Made by a program: the position numbers and the translations under genes. From NCBI GenBank assembly GCA_002900995.3, contig CM035307.1:4181105-4245104 (forward strand): a stretch of 64,000 nt of DNA. The letters run 5' to 3'. The DNA is from Ganoderma boninense. Taxonomy: Eukaryota; Basidiomycota; Agaricomycetes; Polyporales; Polyporaceae. Every line of letters starts with the position of its first letter. Within the stretch, counting starts at the first letter, position 1. The notes under the pieces were generated by a model, which searched no databases, had not been told where the DNA came from, and worked only from the letters and a program-made list of their open reading frames with translations. This document shows, piece by piece, positions 22,546 to 35,435 of the stretch.

Positions 22546-25500
22546 TCACAAGCCAGGATATAGACTATCATCCAAGTCTTCATCCAGTCTGTTGTCTTCG
22601 TCGCCCCCATCACCACCATCGTCTTCATCATCATCACCTTCGTCAAGATCATCGTTGGTGGCACATGTATCCAAAGCATTATCTTCGCGCTCAGGTTCTC
22701 CACCTGCATGAGATTCAGAAGTTTGGTCGCCAGCCATCCGCTCTGGCCGTTGACTTGCCAACTCGCCACTAGACTCTAGTAAGCCTACAATCCAGTGACA
22801 AGTTAGTTCCATACTGTACATTAGCCTCTATGTGATCATAGGTCGGTTTACAGACGCTCACCCGTATCTGGATCCACCTCTTGTTCAACCTCGAGTTGGG
22901 CCGTCAAGGCATCCACTGAGGGTAGCGATTCCGCTTCGGCGAGACCGTGTGCATGGATGTGACCGACGCCCATCCCCCAGTGGTACCTCATGAGCGTGTC
23001 GCGATCAGAAAAGCTATTGCGCACGAATAGTCGTCAATTATACGGGCCCTACGTTATTTGACCCAAATAACGTACCACCCAACATAATAGGCATTGTAGT
23101 CGTCCTGATCTTTAGCGCAGTGTGAGAGGCCCACACCGTCTTGATGCTTTTGCCCCCGGGCGAACGACGGTATGATATGACAAGCTCTCAGCACATCCGA
23201 AGGATCGACGAAGCCGAACGCAGAGTCCGATGCTAAGGGAGGGAATGCAACCATCGGGAGTTCCGAGTTCCTCCAGGAAGTCGTGCCTGCTCGCCGGTCT
23301 TCATACCACCTGACCCAGAGGAAGTCGATACGCCGTGGCTTGCAGTCCACCATACCCGGACCGATATACTTCACATTTGCATGATAAGCACCGAGGACGT
23401 GAGCGTAGATAAATCTACTTTTGGAACTAGATTCGCTGTCTGAAGTCGTGGACGATAGCAACATGACATTGCGTTGAGGCGTGCCGCAGTTGATGATATC
23501 GCGACCACGGTGAACGTCATAGGATGTGTAGTTGAACCAGACCTACATCATTCATGTCAGCCGCAGAAGATCCTGAGCACGCGCTACCTCCGTACCTGTT
23601 TATGGTGGTACATGCGCTCGTTGTGGATATGTAATGAATCTTCCCATGTCCCAGCACCGTCATCGAAGGCAGGAGCTGCCAGGCCAGAGTTATCAGGGCA
23701 CGACATCCACTCCTTCTTCAACAGGTCTACCATGCGGGGTAGGAGATGTGCACGGAGCTTGGGGAGAAAGCCCTGGCAAAGATCGAACTTCGTTAGCTAC
23801 CGACCACAGGGGAACAGCAATACATACGTGCACTGCAGGATCTCCGTGATTCCGGGAAAGAAAGTCGGGAATATTGACAGGAGAATTTTCGTTCTCGCCG
23901 ATGTTGTATTGCACCTTCGGACTGAACATGGGATCAAGTTTCTTCGCTTTCTTGGCCTGCTTGCGCCGCTGCAAGCTGATCAGGTGCGAAGGAGAGAGTG
24001 CGTTCCGTATCATTCGAATGGTCCTCTGTCTCCGTTCCACTTTTGTTAGAGCACGCGCCACGTCCTTCCCGCTGGTTCGCTGGTATCGTGACTTGGACAG
24101 CTTGTGCTCACTTTCCCCCTTCGATAACACTCGTCAGAGATATTCTGGACATATCTATGAGAAACTTTACCAGTCTAGTAGAGTAGGAGTCAGTGGAACC
24201 CCTCGTACGGATAGAGGAGACATAGTCTCCAAGCGCGTGCAACTTGAAGGTGTTCAGATTCAACGTCTTCAAGCGTCTGCTATCCCCAGAAGCGGTTGTT
24301 GCCTTGGACGACGACAACTGAGTGAGCTTAGACTTCTCTTCTCTTCGTTGCCGCTGTTCAGCCTCCCGCTTCAATTCCCGCGTAACATACGCGGCGCAAG
24401 TCGTGTTTTTGAAGTCACGTAAACGCTGACCAAGGAGTGCCGTCAGGTTATCCAAGATCTCTGTAGTGGGGTCGGTGTGCATGTGTAGCCCGCCAAATCC
24501 GTGCCAATATGCCATCGTGAAGAGCAGCTTGGTAAGCCTGGTATTGTGAGGTTCTGGCAAAAGACCTTCGAGCAAAGGTATGGCGCACTATCGAGACATT
24601 AGTAGGACATCTTCAACTCCCGGAGGAACGTACTTTGAGCAATTCCCCATATTCATGGGCGGTCATCTTCTTCAACTCGGATCGATTCGTGTAAATCCGA
24701 CGTATGATATCTCGCCCAAAAGGAGGAAGAAGCCGGCATCTAGTTTAGGTGAATTCAATCTCCATCCTTTGGAAAAAGCTGAATGCGATAATTGAGCTCA
24801 CCGTCGATCAAACTCATCTTTGGTCTTTGGGTCTGCTGCATCAAGGATCCGTAAAATATGGACCAAAACACTCTTCCATACTCCTAATTCGTACTCGTGC
24901 AAGAAGTCTACGGTCAACATGGCGAATACATTGACACCGAGTGGCCCCAGAAGCTTGGAAAATGCGTTCTATGGAGAGTTCAAGGTATGGACGAAACACA
25001 GAGGAGAAATGCTCACCGTGGTCGGCACCATTGAATCGTCGAATAGCAGGTCTTCTACGCCCTTGTGCGTCACAGCTCTGTTCGCTTCATAGATGACACG
25101 TCACGCAGACTCCACCCTCGAACGGATTACATTGTTGTCAACGCGAGCTAGCGTTGTCCGCTGGAGACGATCTCGCGGCATGCCGAGCTTGTGAGCCAGA
25201 TCCAATGGAATCAAACATCGAGGACAAGGGCAGCGTCCCAGGTTCCGGATGCCGGCAAGTAGAACTCTGCGGTGTATTCACGTGAACGGACGAACATATG
25301 GAGTAATAATGAACTCACTTTTCTGGATAATCAGCAGAATAACTAAAAATTCTCGGATAAAAGCGTCGCTCAACACCATCGGGACATAGAATAACGATCC
25401 CATGCTCGTAAGCCTCCAGGAACTCCTCATCGAGTAGGACTTCCCACTGTGCGTGGAAAAGCTCCCTGTGACAATGCGTTGAAAAGGCGCCAGTGAGGTT

Positions 25501-27303
25501 GCTCTTTCCAAACTTCTCCTTCGCGAAATCTTTGAACGCATCGGGAAGCTGCCGCAGAGTTAAATTACACCGCGCCGCATGCTACGAAGAAGTATAGCCA
25601 ACACTCACGGATTCAAAGTAAGCAATGTGCTCAAAGCAACCGTTTGACTGCTTACTTCTCCGTTCCTTAGATTCGTTCCCAAATTCCACGTACAAGGGGT
25701 GTAGCTTTGCGTCGCCATAGTCGGTCAGATGGGTTCCATCGGACGAGAACATGAGGGCGACGACGACTCGTTCACGTGTGCAATCTGGCTCTGGCGGGGA
25801 ACGTCGGAGGGCGTCGTGAGCTTCGATGAACGCCGGAGAGGTGTAGACCTCCCCATGAACCCGGACCGGCTCAGCGGAGTTCGCCTTCCAGAAGAGTTCG
25901 TAGGGTTCAAGATGGAGATGGGGGAAAACTGAAGGATCGCTGACCCTGCTGCGTATCATCGGCACGATCTTTCGGTGGCACAGAGTAGCGGCATCATACA
26001 GGTGGACGCCCGGGAAGTCTCCTTTGCTGTGTACGGGTACGGAGATCTGGATGTCGGTCTCGTGCCAGTCGTCCGGAAGGGTGTCAGGGTCTTGGAGGGC
26101 GGATGCCGCGGTTTCGCCCATGAGGAGTTTCTCGTTGATCAACTTCCAGTTCACCCCTTGAAGGTCGTTTGCACAGAACCTAGGGTCGGTCAGGATATCG
26201 AGGAGATCTTTGAAGGTCGACTCGGACTTCTTGGGAGAGCCCGTCCAGTACCAATGTCCGAGACGGAAGGATGTCCAATTTGAGTAGGGGTGGAAGGGGG
26301 AGCGGCCAGACTCAGCGCTCCACGTACTAGATAGCGGGTCGACGGCCGCATGGTTGGAGAGGGGATCAAGGGACGATGCTGAAGACACCTTTGAAGAAGA
26401 TGAACTGGGATTTGGTGGAACTTCCGGGGGCTGGTCGACGATGGGATCCTCGTCCGGGTTCAGAAGAAGTTCGCGGTCGATGGCTGCTTCAGGATCGTGT
26501 TTAGGGAATTCACCAGTGCGATACGTCCGGTAGAGGCCAAAAACGTTCCGTGCCGTCTGCACTGGAGGACCATCGACGTGTTGTCGTTCGATCTCAGCCT
26601 CTGAGCTCAAGGGTCGAACCGCGGGAGAGGAATGTGCTGTGTGAAGCGGGTCGAGATGGGAGGTAGTAGGTACGAGAGGCTCTGGAAGCGCGTCAACATG
26701 TTTTTTGGTTGTCGGCCGCCATGGGGGTGCGGCATTGTCTCGGTAACGCGCGGGCAGACGCATATTTTCGCGCCGAGGGCGACCATTCTCAGAAGCAGGA
26801 GGTGGTGCGGGGGGAGAGGCAGGGGCAGGGGGTGGGGAAGGGGGAGGAGTCATGGCGGACGCAGAAGCAGGACGGAAGAGGTTGGGGGGATCTGGGGAAG
26901 CAAGGAAAGCAGAAGGGTGAGGAGGAGAAATTGACGAGCCTGAGCCCAAGGTTGGTCTCGCATTAGATTCTTCGAGCATAGACTCAAGGTTCCTTTTGCG
27001 CCGCGCGAGCATTGCACTGCCCACGTTGTTCAAGATACCGTCTGCCTTCTTCTTGACGTCTTGACAATGAGCTCTATGCGTCCCCAGAGCGCCGCTCGAC
27101 AAGAGGTGACGACCACACCCATCGCAAATGACATTCCCGCCATTATCGTTTGGCGGCACAACCAAGTCACGACTATTGGGGTCGCGATGGTCGTTCGGAT
27201 GCTTAGCGGATGATGTGAGCAACTTGAACGGGTTTGTCACGAAAATGGGGTGTGCGCACCATGTCGAAGGGATCCCCGGACTCAGACATACACTTACGGC
27301 CAT
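22546..27303 (-). mobile_element. Plavaka-type DNA transposon, transposase gene with in-frame stop
   Basis: A long multi-exon minus-strand gene runs from an ATG near 27303 to a stop at 22546-22548. In order it has a C2H2 zinc finger (CDGCGRHLLSSGALGTHRAHC pattern, about 27070-27130), a Pro/Ser-rich linker, and FGLYRTYRTGEFPKHDPE. These are followed by HPYSNWTSFRLGHWYW, VRVHGEVYTSPAF, VVVALMFSSDGTHLTDYGDAKL and the NESKERRSKQS..C block. Downstream exons give LPDAFKDFAKEKFGKSNLTG, GRCPCPRCLIPLD, LTVDFLHEYELGVWK, MAYWHGFGGLHMHTD, FLWVRWYEDRRAG and an Asp/Glu-rich C-terminus. This order is that of the fungal Plavaka transposase family. A TGA at 25103-25101 interrupts the exon between RSRVESA and RVIYEANRAV. 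A CGA-to-TGA change at a CpG would explain it. I found no convincing terminal inverted repeats or target-site duplication. Confidence 0.88.
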
Positions 27304-30192
27304 CCACGGTAGCAAGATAAATGGGGAATTGTGAGTGACGACCGGTCGCGTTCAGCGCAAAGGCAGCAGCTGCCGGGTAAATAGCAAACTACTTAGGTGT
27401 TTCAACCGTCGTAAACGGACTCATCACGAGCATAAAAATTTCAAGTCTTCTCAGCGAATTCGGCTCCGAGCCGACCAGCACCTCGTAAAGGGGCGTGGTC
27501 TACGGTGTCCATAACATTCAATAAACGAGAATCTCCGATGCAGATTGGGCATACACCACAGGCGCAACTATCACGAAAGAGCCAACAGCCGATGACGAAA
27601 GCAAAGCGCGACCCTGTCGATGAGCGATTTTTGCCACATCGCCAGGCGGCAGCGCAGCGAAGCCACGAAACCGAATTGGCCAGCGTGCACGACAGCCGCG
27701 ATCTCCCGGTGTCACTCCCCGCAACGTTGGCGTACGCTTCCCAGCGCCATCTGGGGGCGCGCCGTTCCTCAAGAACGTGCGCCAGGGGGAAGTGGGGCTC
27801 GCGTCCATGGTGCGCTGTCAGTGTTCAAATTCGGCCACCAGCCAGCTTCGTACGTTCCGCCTGGCAACAGGGTGCGACAACGTGAAGAATTGGCGCGAAC
27901 GGAAGGCCGAAACTCAGCCATCGATCCACTCGATCACTAGACGTGTTGTTTAAGCTGTCGAGTAAATACGTGCAAGAAAAACCAACGACAGTACCTAAAG
28001 CGTGTCCGAACCCTAACTTCAACATGACGGGCAAGCACCAACCGCAGCGAGAGAAACGTTGGATATCCGCCCAAGAACGTTCGCCCTTCCACTACGTAGA
28101 TGCGGGCCACGCGGGCGTGAACGGCGTCACGAAAAGCATCGACGAGAAAGCTCGCAATGGAGGGACGCGGCGGAGTAGGAAAAGAGGTCCGTGACGCTCT
28201 CGACAAGGATTAACCACTTCACCAGTTCGGGCGTGAGACAGACACAGGTTGCCGTGCACCTACGACACTGGACACAGCTAATCAGGTTGTCAGGACAAGC
28301 AGATATGCAAGTAGATCGGGCGTACCTCGTTGGTTACATTGCTTTTAGGTGCGTACCACTCCTTCTGCCCATTCGCTGTGTACAAGGTGGTCTCTGTGTT
28401 GCGCTGGGGTACAGCGCGCAGTTGCCGCGATACACATACGCGGACTGACGTTCTGCGCGACGGTACAGATCTATTAGGCAGGAATTATGGGCGATTGGTG
28501 AGATTCGAATGATCCCACGTAATCAATCTCCACTCGCCATCTCGAGCCAGGAGAAGACCCCCGTGCATCTCGCTCACAGGTTCTGCAAGGAGAGTCAACA
28601 TCAGGTGATATGATCACGTCACGAAACCATTGCACGCACCATCTTGAAAACGTAGCGAAACGAGGCAAAAGCGTAGAAGCAGAAGGTGGACCTAGACCAA
28701 GGAAGCACGGAAAAGGCGTTTCAATACGATACATCCGCAAGACCACCAGAGCGCGATACGATGGCTTACTTGCTCCATGGAGTCGTCGCACAAACAACTG
28801 CTCCCTCCGAGCGGCATGTCGTCAAACTTGTTGCTGCGGCACCATTAGCACCACCAATCGATGTCGAAATGCCACTCGCTGCTGTCTTGCTAGCCGGCGA
28901 CATGGTCTTGATACTATTGAGGCGACAAGGCGTGCTTGTCATGATGCGATTGGTGGGGTACGATCGCTTGGTGTCGCGCGGGGATGGAAGATGAAGGAGA
29001 TAGAACAAAATAGACTCCATCTGCCCGATTCGGCCTCCACTCTAGCCCTGACAGGTCTCTTCAACGGCGCGGCGGCATTCGCTGAGATGACAGGTGTGGC
29101 CTCAGCGGAGGACGAGAGATCGTGGGACGTGGGAGGGATCGATGAGAGGCGATGGAGCAGATCTGAGATAAGACCAGAGGCAACGAGCTGCACGCCGCGG
29201 TTTCATCACGACTCGGCATGAGAGATGAGGGCGTGAAAGCTGGTGTTTTGACTCTGCAATCGGCCCCAAGGCTTCCTTTGAGAGCTCCACGATCATGAAG
29301 CTGAGATGGGAGGAAGGGGAATGCGGTGTGACCATCGAGGAAAGAAGAGCAGACAAGTCCCTTCGCTGGCACCTCCGAGTCATCTCTGTGCCGACCGCTC
29401 ATCGGAGAGTCGTCCAGCTTTCTCATTTCTTCTCAGATCGCAACGCCTCCTCTCGTCGGCGCTATCCGGCCCTCTCCCCTCCTCCTCCTCCTCCCCCCCC
29501 GGACGAAGGCAGAATGCGAGATGACCGGATCCTGAGCGAGAACGGGCCAAGAGAGGTGAGGAGACGCGATGGGGAGAGACGGTTTGGAACTCTGGCGACT
29601 GACCAAGATGAACTGCGGACCGCAAGCGCGGTGGCCGGGGGGAGGGACCGTCTCCCATGAGATCGGATAGACAGACGCGGTGAACGACGTCAGCTCTGTC
29701 TCAGCGTCGCCGTTTTGCATTCGGTCTCGTCCCCAGCACGGTCTCATCGCGCGGCGTTCCCTCCGTCATCTTCGTTTTCCTCCATCATGCGTAATCATAA
29801 CACGCTCCTAGTGGCTGTGTGTCTCAGTCGTGGTCGAGTTTCACGCCCTCCAGGTCGACGATACAACTGGCGAGAGTCGCTGTTACCGTCGCTGCTACCG
29901 GGGGTAATTGGAGTCGATCTAGATGTGAATCCGAGGAGAGAATTGATGTCAGTCTCAGTTCTGCAAGATAGAAAAATGCTTGAAGCAGCGCAGGCTCGAC
30001 ACGAGGCAAACTCAACCCGGCTCATCCTGCGCTACTTCTCTTCAAATGAAGACATAGGCGGGATTAAACCAAAAGAAAGGTGAGATACTCACTGAAGTAC
30101 GCGCTGCAGTAAACAGCGTCGACATAACAGACATGCCAATTTGCGCATCGCAAGAGAGCCTTGTCCCAGGCTATCCTCCGAATGTGTCAATC

Positions 30193-30252
30193 GTGGCGCT
30201 GCGCGCACCCGGGATTGGATCAACCAACCCAGGCGCACCTGGCTCGTCCCAC
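30193..30252 (+). repeat. 60-bp hairpin-forming repeat, left arm copy 1
   Basis: A 60-bp unit beginning GTGGCGCTGCGCGC and ending CTCGTCCCAC. It contains two adjacent inverted repeats, GGGATTGG..CCAACCC and CCAGG-CGCA-CCTGG. A second copy lies about 770 bp downstream at 30966-31025, and both are mirrored in the right arm. Confidence 0.85.
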
Positions 30253-30965
30253 AAAAGAGAACAACATTCATACGAGAGCTCTGAACCTAGGACTAAGACC
30301 CATTTCGCCTCCACAGATAACGCCTCTTTGTCACACTGGCCGGCAACGAGAGGCCACAGCAGTGTTCGAGTACTTCAAGGCGAGGAGCCATTCAGCGATG
30401 TGATATCAGGCAAAGACATCGGAACATGCATACCTCTCATCACACTACCGGACGCTTGCTCCCCGCCGCACAACTCCCCCATTTGCGGGCCAAGAGGGTA
30501 CTTCGGCATCGACGTCAACCAACCTGTGAGAAACTCGTCAATTGGCCGCGACATGACATACAATGGAGGGACGTACAGATGATCAACCAGAAATCAGCAG
30601 CTGCGATACATAGGTGAAGCCACTTGAACTGTAGTTGCGACCCGAGTCGTCGTTGATTGACTGCCCACGTGTCAACGAGGGCAGCGAGAAAGCTTCGGGC
30701 GAGTGACTGCTGTTGTTACTATCTCCTGTTGCTGACGAAGCTCAGGCTGGAAAACGGCATGAAGGTAGACTGCGTGAGTTCGAGGCCCCAGGACAGCAAG
30801 AGCCGCGTCACCAGGCGCACCCATAGTTAGTCCCACGACAGACGCCGCCGAATACAAGGAACACTCACCGAAGAATGGGATGCGTTCAACGAACGCCGGA
30901 AAGGGGCCCTTCCCCTCTCTGCATGTCTTCCCGGCCATCCAGACTCGAAAACGTGTATGTCCACT

Positions 30966-31025
30966 GTGGCGCTGCGCGCACCCGGGATTGGGTCAACCAA
31001 CCCAGGCGCACCTGGCTCGTCCCAC
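30966..31025 (+). repeat. 60-bp hairpin-forming repeat, left arm copy 2
   Basis: Matches the unit at 30193-30252 except for a substitution in the loop of the first inverted repeat (GGGTCAACC instead of GGATCAACC). The surrounding sequence is unrelated, so the 60 bp unit is a discrete dispersed element. It sits just before a GTGGTC hexamer array (31039-31090). Confidence 0.85.
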
Positions 31026-31045
31026 AATAGAACATAACGTGGTCA

Positions 31046-31079
<34 letters not shown>

Positions 31080-31567
31080 TGTGGTCGTGGCGGCAGCCGA
31101 GAAGGAGGATGGAGGTGCAGGTGGACGGAAGAGCAGGTGGATGGAGGAGTAGGTGGACTCGGATGGAGGAGGAAGGCCGCGGAGGGGAAGAACCCAGTTG
31201 GACTTCTCGGAAGCAGTAACTCCGACTGCCGAATGATGCACTTAGCGCCAATAACTTACTGGTCTTATTAACCTCATTATAGTCGCCCTAGATATCCTTG
31301 TTAATCCACAGCACCGCCACCCCTGGGCCCCTCCGAGTCTAACTTAGTCCCCCGCGGCCAGTCGGATGGACTCGGCCAAGGCACCGTCTGGCACTTCGAA
31401 GCTCTACTAGAACAAGCATTCGACGACTTGGTTGCCCAGGCCAACTCACTGCTCGCGAGACTTATCACTACGACTGCGATGCATTCAAATGGCCGGCTTT
31501 CGTAGTGTCTCCACCGGCGATGGAGCTCGAGAGACGTCTGGAGGATGTGCCAGTGCGCAAAGCGGTG

Positions 31568-34412
31568 AGATCGTGCATCGTCTGTCCATGTTTACGTCAG
31601 TAGATTTCCTTCCACGTCTATCTGGATAATCGCCGAAGATGAGCCCAGCGCAGCAGGCCTAGCATCCGAATACTAGCGTTCTTGTCATGGCGAGGGTATG
31701 GTGCGGCCGCATACCGCAACGGCCGAGAGGTCAATGGCCCCAAAGAAACCTCTCAGTTCATGGGAAGAGCACACAAGTCCCTGGACAGTGGAGTGAGTAC
31801 GAACTCAGACCCAAACAAGCTCTACAACGAGATAATGAGTACACGTCGGGTAGGTAAGCTGGCCGAACTCACAGAGCAATTAGGTCCTTCTATATACCCA
31901 GAAAGTATAGGGTCGTTCGTCATTATCTCCCTACAAATATCAAACCATGTTGGAAATTGAGACAGCCTTCTGCCAAGCTTTTCGGCAAGGCCTCAGGGCG
32001 TGAGAAGCAAACCCTCGAAGCCAAGCCATTCAGACACTTTAAGAAACGGACGTCAGCCGGACCTTATGGGCCGTTGAATAGGAGAGGAAGGTCTCACTCA
32101 CGGAAGAGCGAACGAGATCATCGCCACTCTCGTCCGACCATGATAGTTCCCCATATGCAGTAAACTGTATGATTCGGAGAGAAGGCACAAATATGTCCCC
32201 CGACTGAATGCCAAGCAACGTTAGGTAACTGCAATCGTCCCCTTTCACGGACGGCTTCAAGTCCCAATTCACTGGATAGTTGCAACCCCAGATAGAAGAC
32301 TTGACGAGGAGATTTATAAGTTCTAAGGCATGGGAACAGTCGCAGGACTTACGTCGTCACTCTGGAAGGAACAGTCGTGTCTATGGTATGGTTGATAGGA
32401 AGATGGCTTGACGGCTGATGGTAGGGCACGACTCAGTGAAGTGTTTCGTTCACATGAACGCGAACAGGAACATGTGCGACACACCGGAATATAAGCTCGG
32501 CCCCTGGAGTAGTTCCAGCAGCCCAGACTTCCGAAGTCCGTTCGGACGAGACCGGATCCTCCTGCCATCCTAGTGCGCTTCTCCTTGCATCCCGACCTCG
32601 CTAGACCAGATCCTCCATCCCTAGTGTCATTCATTTGATTCTCCGTGCTGCCCTCCAAATTCGCCTATCGACTCGGAATCAATATGCACATTCGGAAATT
32701 CGGATGCGAACCAAGGCATATCCTTATGGAAAAACGTAAACCGAGCAGCAGCAAACCGAAATCTAACGGGATATCCCAATAAAAACTCTCTTCAAACTGA
32801 GCTGCATCATCATAGCCCGCGGTCTGGCTTAGAAGCCTCCCCAAGATGTAATTCGCCTCTTCGAGGGTAGGGGCCCGGAAACGATCCTACAGTTGAAGGC
32901 TCGGACGTCAGCCAGCCCTGGGCATTTGCGTGTGCTATCCAAGCTCTCACCTCGATCACGTCTGCATCTTCACGGCAAACAAATTTCTTTGACGTGGTCA
33001 AACTCCTGAATCTTGAGCGGATGGAAATTACAGGCCTTTCCGAGTCCGAAAGTTGGGCTTAGCAATGGACCGACCGAGGCTACCGTGATAACGGCGGATA
33101 CCGCTACCGCGATGTGGCAGAGCAATTAAAAGTCTAGGATACTTCTGCTGAACGTTCCTCGCTCGCCAGGCCGATTGCAATGACCTCATTTTAACCCGAG
33201 GTCATCGGAGAGCGTCCATAGCGTGGCCGCGGCGAACCTCCGACCAAGCACCCTGAGAAACTATGCGGAACCGGACAAAGATGACCGATTGTTCGCTGGG
33301 GGACAGATCAGAACGACCCGTCAGAAGAACCTGCGTGATTAGAAACGTAGTGGTCTGACTCCGAGTCCGAGTTTCCTCTGGGCATACCTCTACCACCACA
33401 GTACTATCGCACCTGGCGTCCATGCCCAGACTGGTCTTGCATGAGGCTTGGAGTGAAGTCCCGAAACCTCAGGGTTTGAGCCTGACAGTTCGGATGACTT
33501 CGTTGGGGACGTCCGACAAGTTAGACCACGGTGGGGTGCGGGAAGTATCTCGAACTTACGCCACATCCGTGTGGACCCACGTAATCTAGCTTGTGGCCGT
33601 GGTTCCCTACCCTCCTGTTCGGGACCTGTTCGCAAGATCAAGAGCTCCTTGGCGATCCGGATCCCAAGCGCAAACTTCGGGCCACGGTCTAGCCACTGAG
33701 GAGCCGAGAAGGTTGCGCAAGATCTTGGTGTGATCGGAGGTTGCGCCACATGAACCTCTTCCGAATCTTCGGCCGCCCCGCGCCTCTCCTTCGCCGACTC
33801 CTGATCGGAGGACGGCCATCCCCGGAGAGTGGCCATCCCCAGAGAGCAGACCGATGTGACCTCAAGCTGCCAGCTTTCTCGAAGCGCGAGGGCTGTTCGG
33901 GATGGGAAGGTGTACCACGGTCGGACACAGACGTGGAGCCTAGGTCCAAACCATAGTAGCAAAACCTTGCGCAACTTGGAGTGACCGTTCAATCATTGAG
34001 CCCATGCATTCGCAAGTCGAGACAGGTCCAAGAACGACACCAGGAAAACTACAGGGGGCAAGACAACATGGACATAAGGGGGCTACATAGTCAGTGCATC
34101 GCAATGTCAAAGCAAACCATCAAAACGTACGACGACATATCAGAGGCACAAACGAAGCGGAAAGATGGACAGGAAGCGGCAACGGAGAGAACAAGATGAT
34201 ACAGGCATGGTCAGGAAGATGTCGAGGGGCGAGGCTAGCTGCGCGGCGCGTTGTCAGTTGTCCTCGTGCAAAGCGTATCTGGTGAACTCACTTTCAAGAT
34301 TTGCGTGCTGACGCGTTACGACTCTCTCCCTCTTCGACGTCTCCGAACCTCCACATGTCCTGAGATACGGTGAATATAGAAGTAGACATGAATATGGAAT
34401 CAGAAGCGTACT
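31568..34412. other. Inner flank of left arm; no supported gene
   Basis: Frames of up to 200 codons occur (for example 33390-33992 on the minus strand), but they lack domains and splice support. A CCGAGTCCGAG motif occurs at 33361. Confidence 0.4.
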
Positions 34413-35435
34413 TCACTTCTTAGCCACCTCTGCGTCCGACATCTCGTGATCATCGCTGTCGACAGACCCGGTGTTCTTGAGGCTGCGTCGGGAAGGTCCC
34501 GCTACTTTGGGTCTGGGTTTGGAAGTGGCTTTGACCGCTTTCTCCCAACCAGCACCGTTGAGCATCGAAGGGGCGGAGACACCAACAAGGGGGGGGGCTG
34601 GGATACGGATTTGGCTGATCAGAGGGAAGAAGTTGTTGTCGAGATAGGCCGGATACAACGTGGAACGGGGGGCAGCAGAACGCGGGGCTGGTGCAGATGA
34701 AAGACGTGGAAGGGGGTCGGAAGTAAAAAGACGGGGGATAATCGGGGCAAACCGAGGGGGCAACCTCTCGTCGTCGCAGTAAAGACTAGTGGCAGTGGAT
34801 AAAGCCAGCCAATCTGCGATATCTTTGGGAATATCGTTGCAAGCACGAAGTCTGGTCAAGGAGCAGGCGATGAGATTTCATTTGGCAATGAGTGTGACAA
34901 GCTCTTACTCCGCAAGTGTTGGACCCAGAGTTGGGGGTTGCGATCGCTGCGCAACTGGTTGGGCATGTGACCTGATGCGACCGTAATTGATGGTCAAAGA
35001 GGCTGGCGCCGGCGGCGTGACCTTCACCTTCTTCGCCAGACCCCCGCCAGGAGAGTCTTCGTCTTCGGAGCCGGAGACTACCACAGTGGTCGCGGTGACA
35101 TAACCAGGGTCGTCGACGTCGAGAGTCCTGGTCGCAGGGGACGAACGTTTCGGTGAGTCTTCCACCAACTTCTCGCTACCCGACTGCGGCGATGGAGACC
35201 GTTTCTTCCGTTTCTGGCCAGACCGCCGGTTCTTCCGTTTTCGGCCAGACTGGTTCTTAGCGGCCAGTTCATATCCTCGGAGGCTCCATACTTCCCGACC
35301 GAGTGATGCAGGAGAAATGTGAGCAAGTCCACTAGCAGAAGCGGTGGGCTCACGTTGCTGGTTGTTGACAGTGTTTTCCTCAGCTCCTGTAGCGACTGCG
35401 GGCTTAGCAGGCTGGGAGGCGCGTGTGGACACCAT
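34413..35435 (-). CDS. Hypothetical basic/acidic nuclear-type protein, two exons
   Basis: Exon 1 (35435-34909) starts with ATG (MVSTRASQPAKPAVATG) and exon 2 is 34851-34413. The intron (GTAAGA..CCAG) joins GPTLAE to LRACNDIPKDIADWL in phase, giving 321 residues. The N-terminal half has a strongly basic stretch, GRKRKNRRSGQKRKKR, that would serve as a nuclear localisation signal, then an acidic SGSEDEDS patch. Exon 2 is Pro-rich and ends with a second NLS-like and acidic tail (DSDDHEMSDAEVAKK). I do not recognise the family. Proteins of this type are common as orphan genes around basidiomycete mobile elements, so a gag-like or domesticated origin is possible but not shown. Confidence 0.6.

Larger units (their letters stand above)
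27899..31567 (+). repeat. Long inverted repeat, left arm (about 3.67 kb)
   Basis: The whole segment occurs in reverse complement at 53324-56987. Open frames of 203, 149, 122 and 121 codons recur with identical translations in the other arm, so identity is very high. Outer matching begins at ACGGAAGGCC (27899). Inner matching ends at AGCGGTG (31567), beyond which the two copies have unrelated flanks. None of the frames inside shows a known domain. Near the inner end a plus-strand stretch (about 31443-31567) reads YHYDCDAFKWPAFVVSPPA..., which looks protein-coding but is unidentified. No short direct repeat flanks the arm, so a simple transposon insertion is not supported. Confidence 0.95.
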
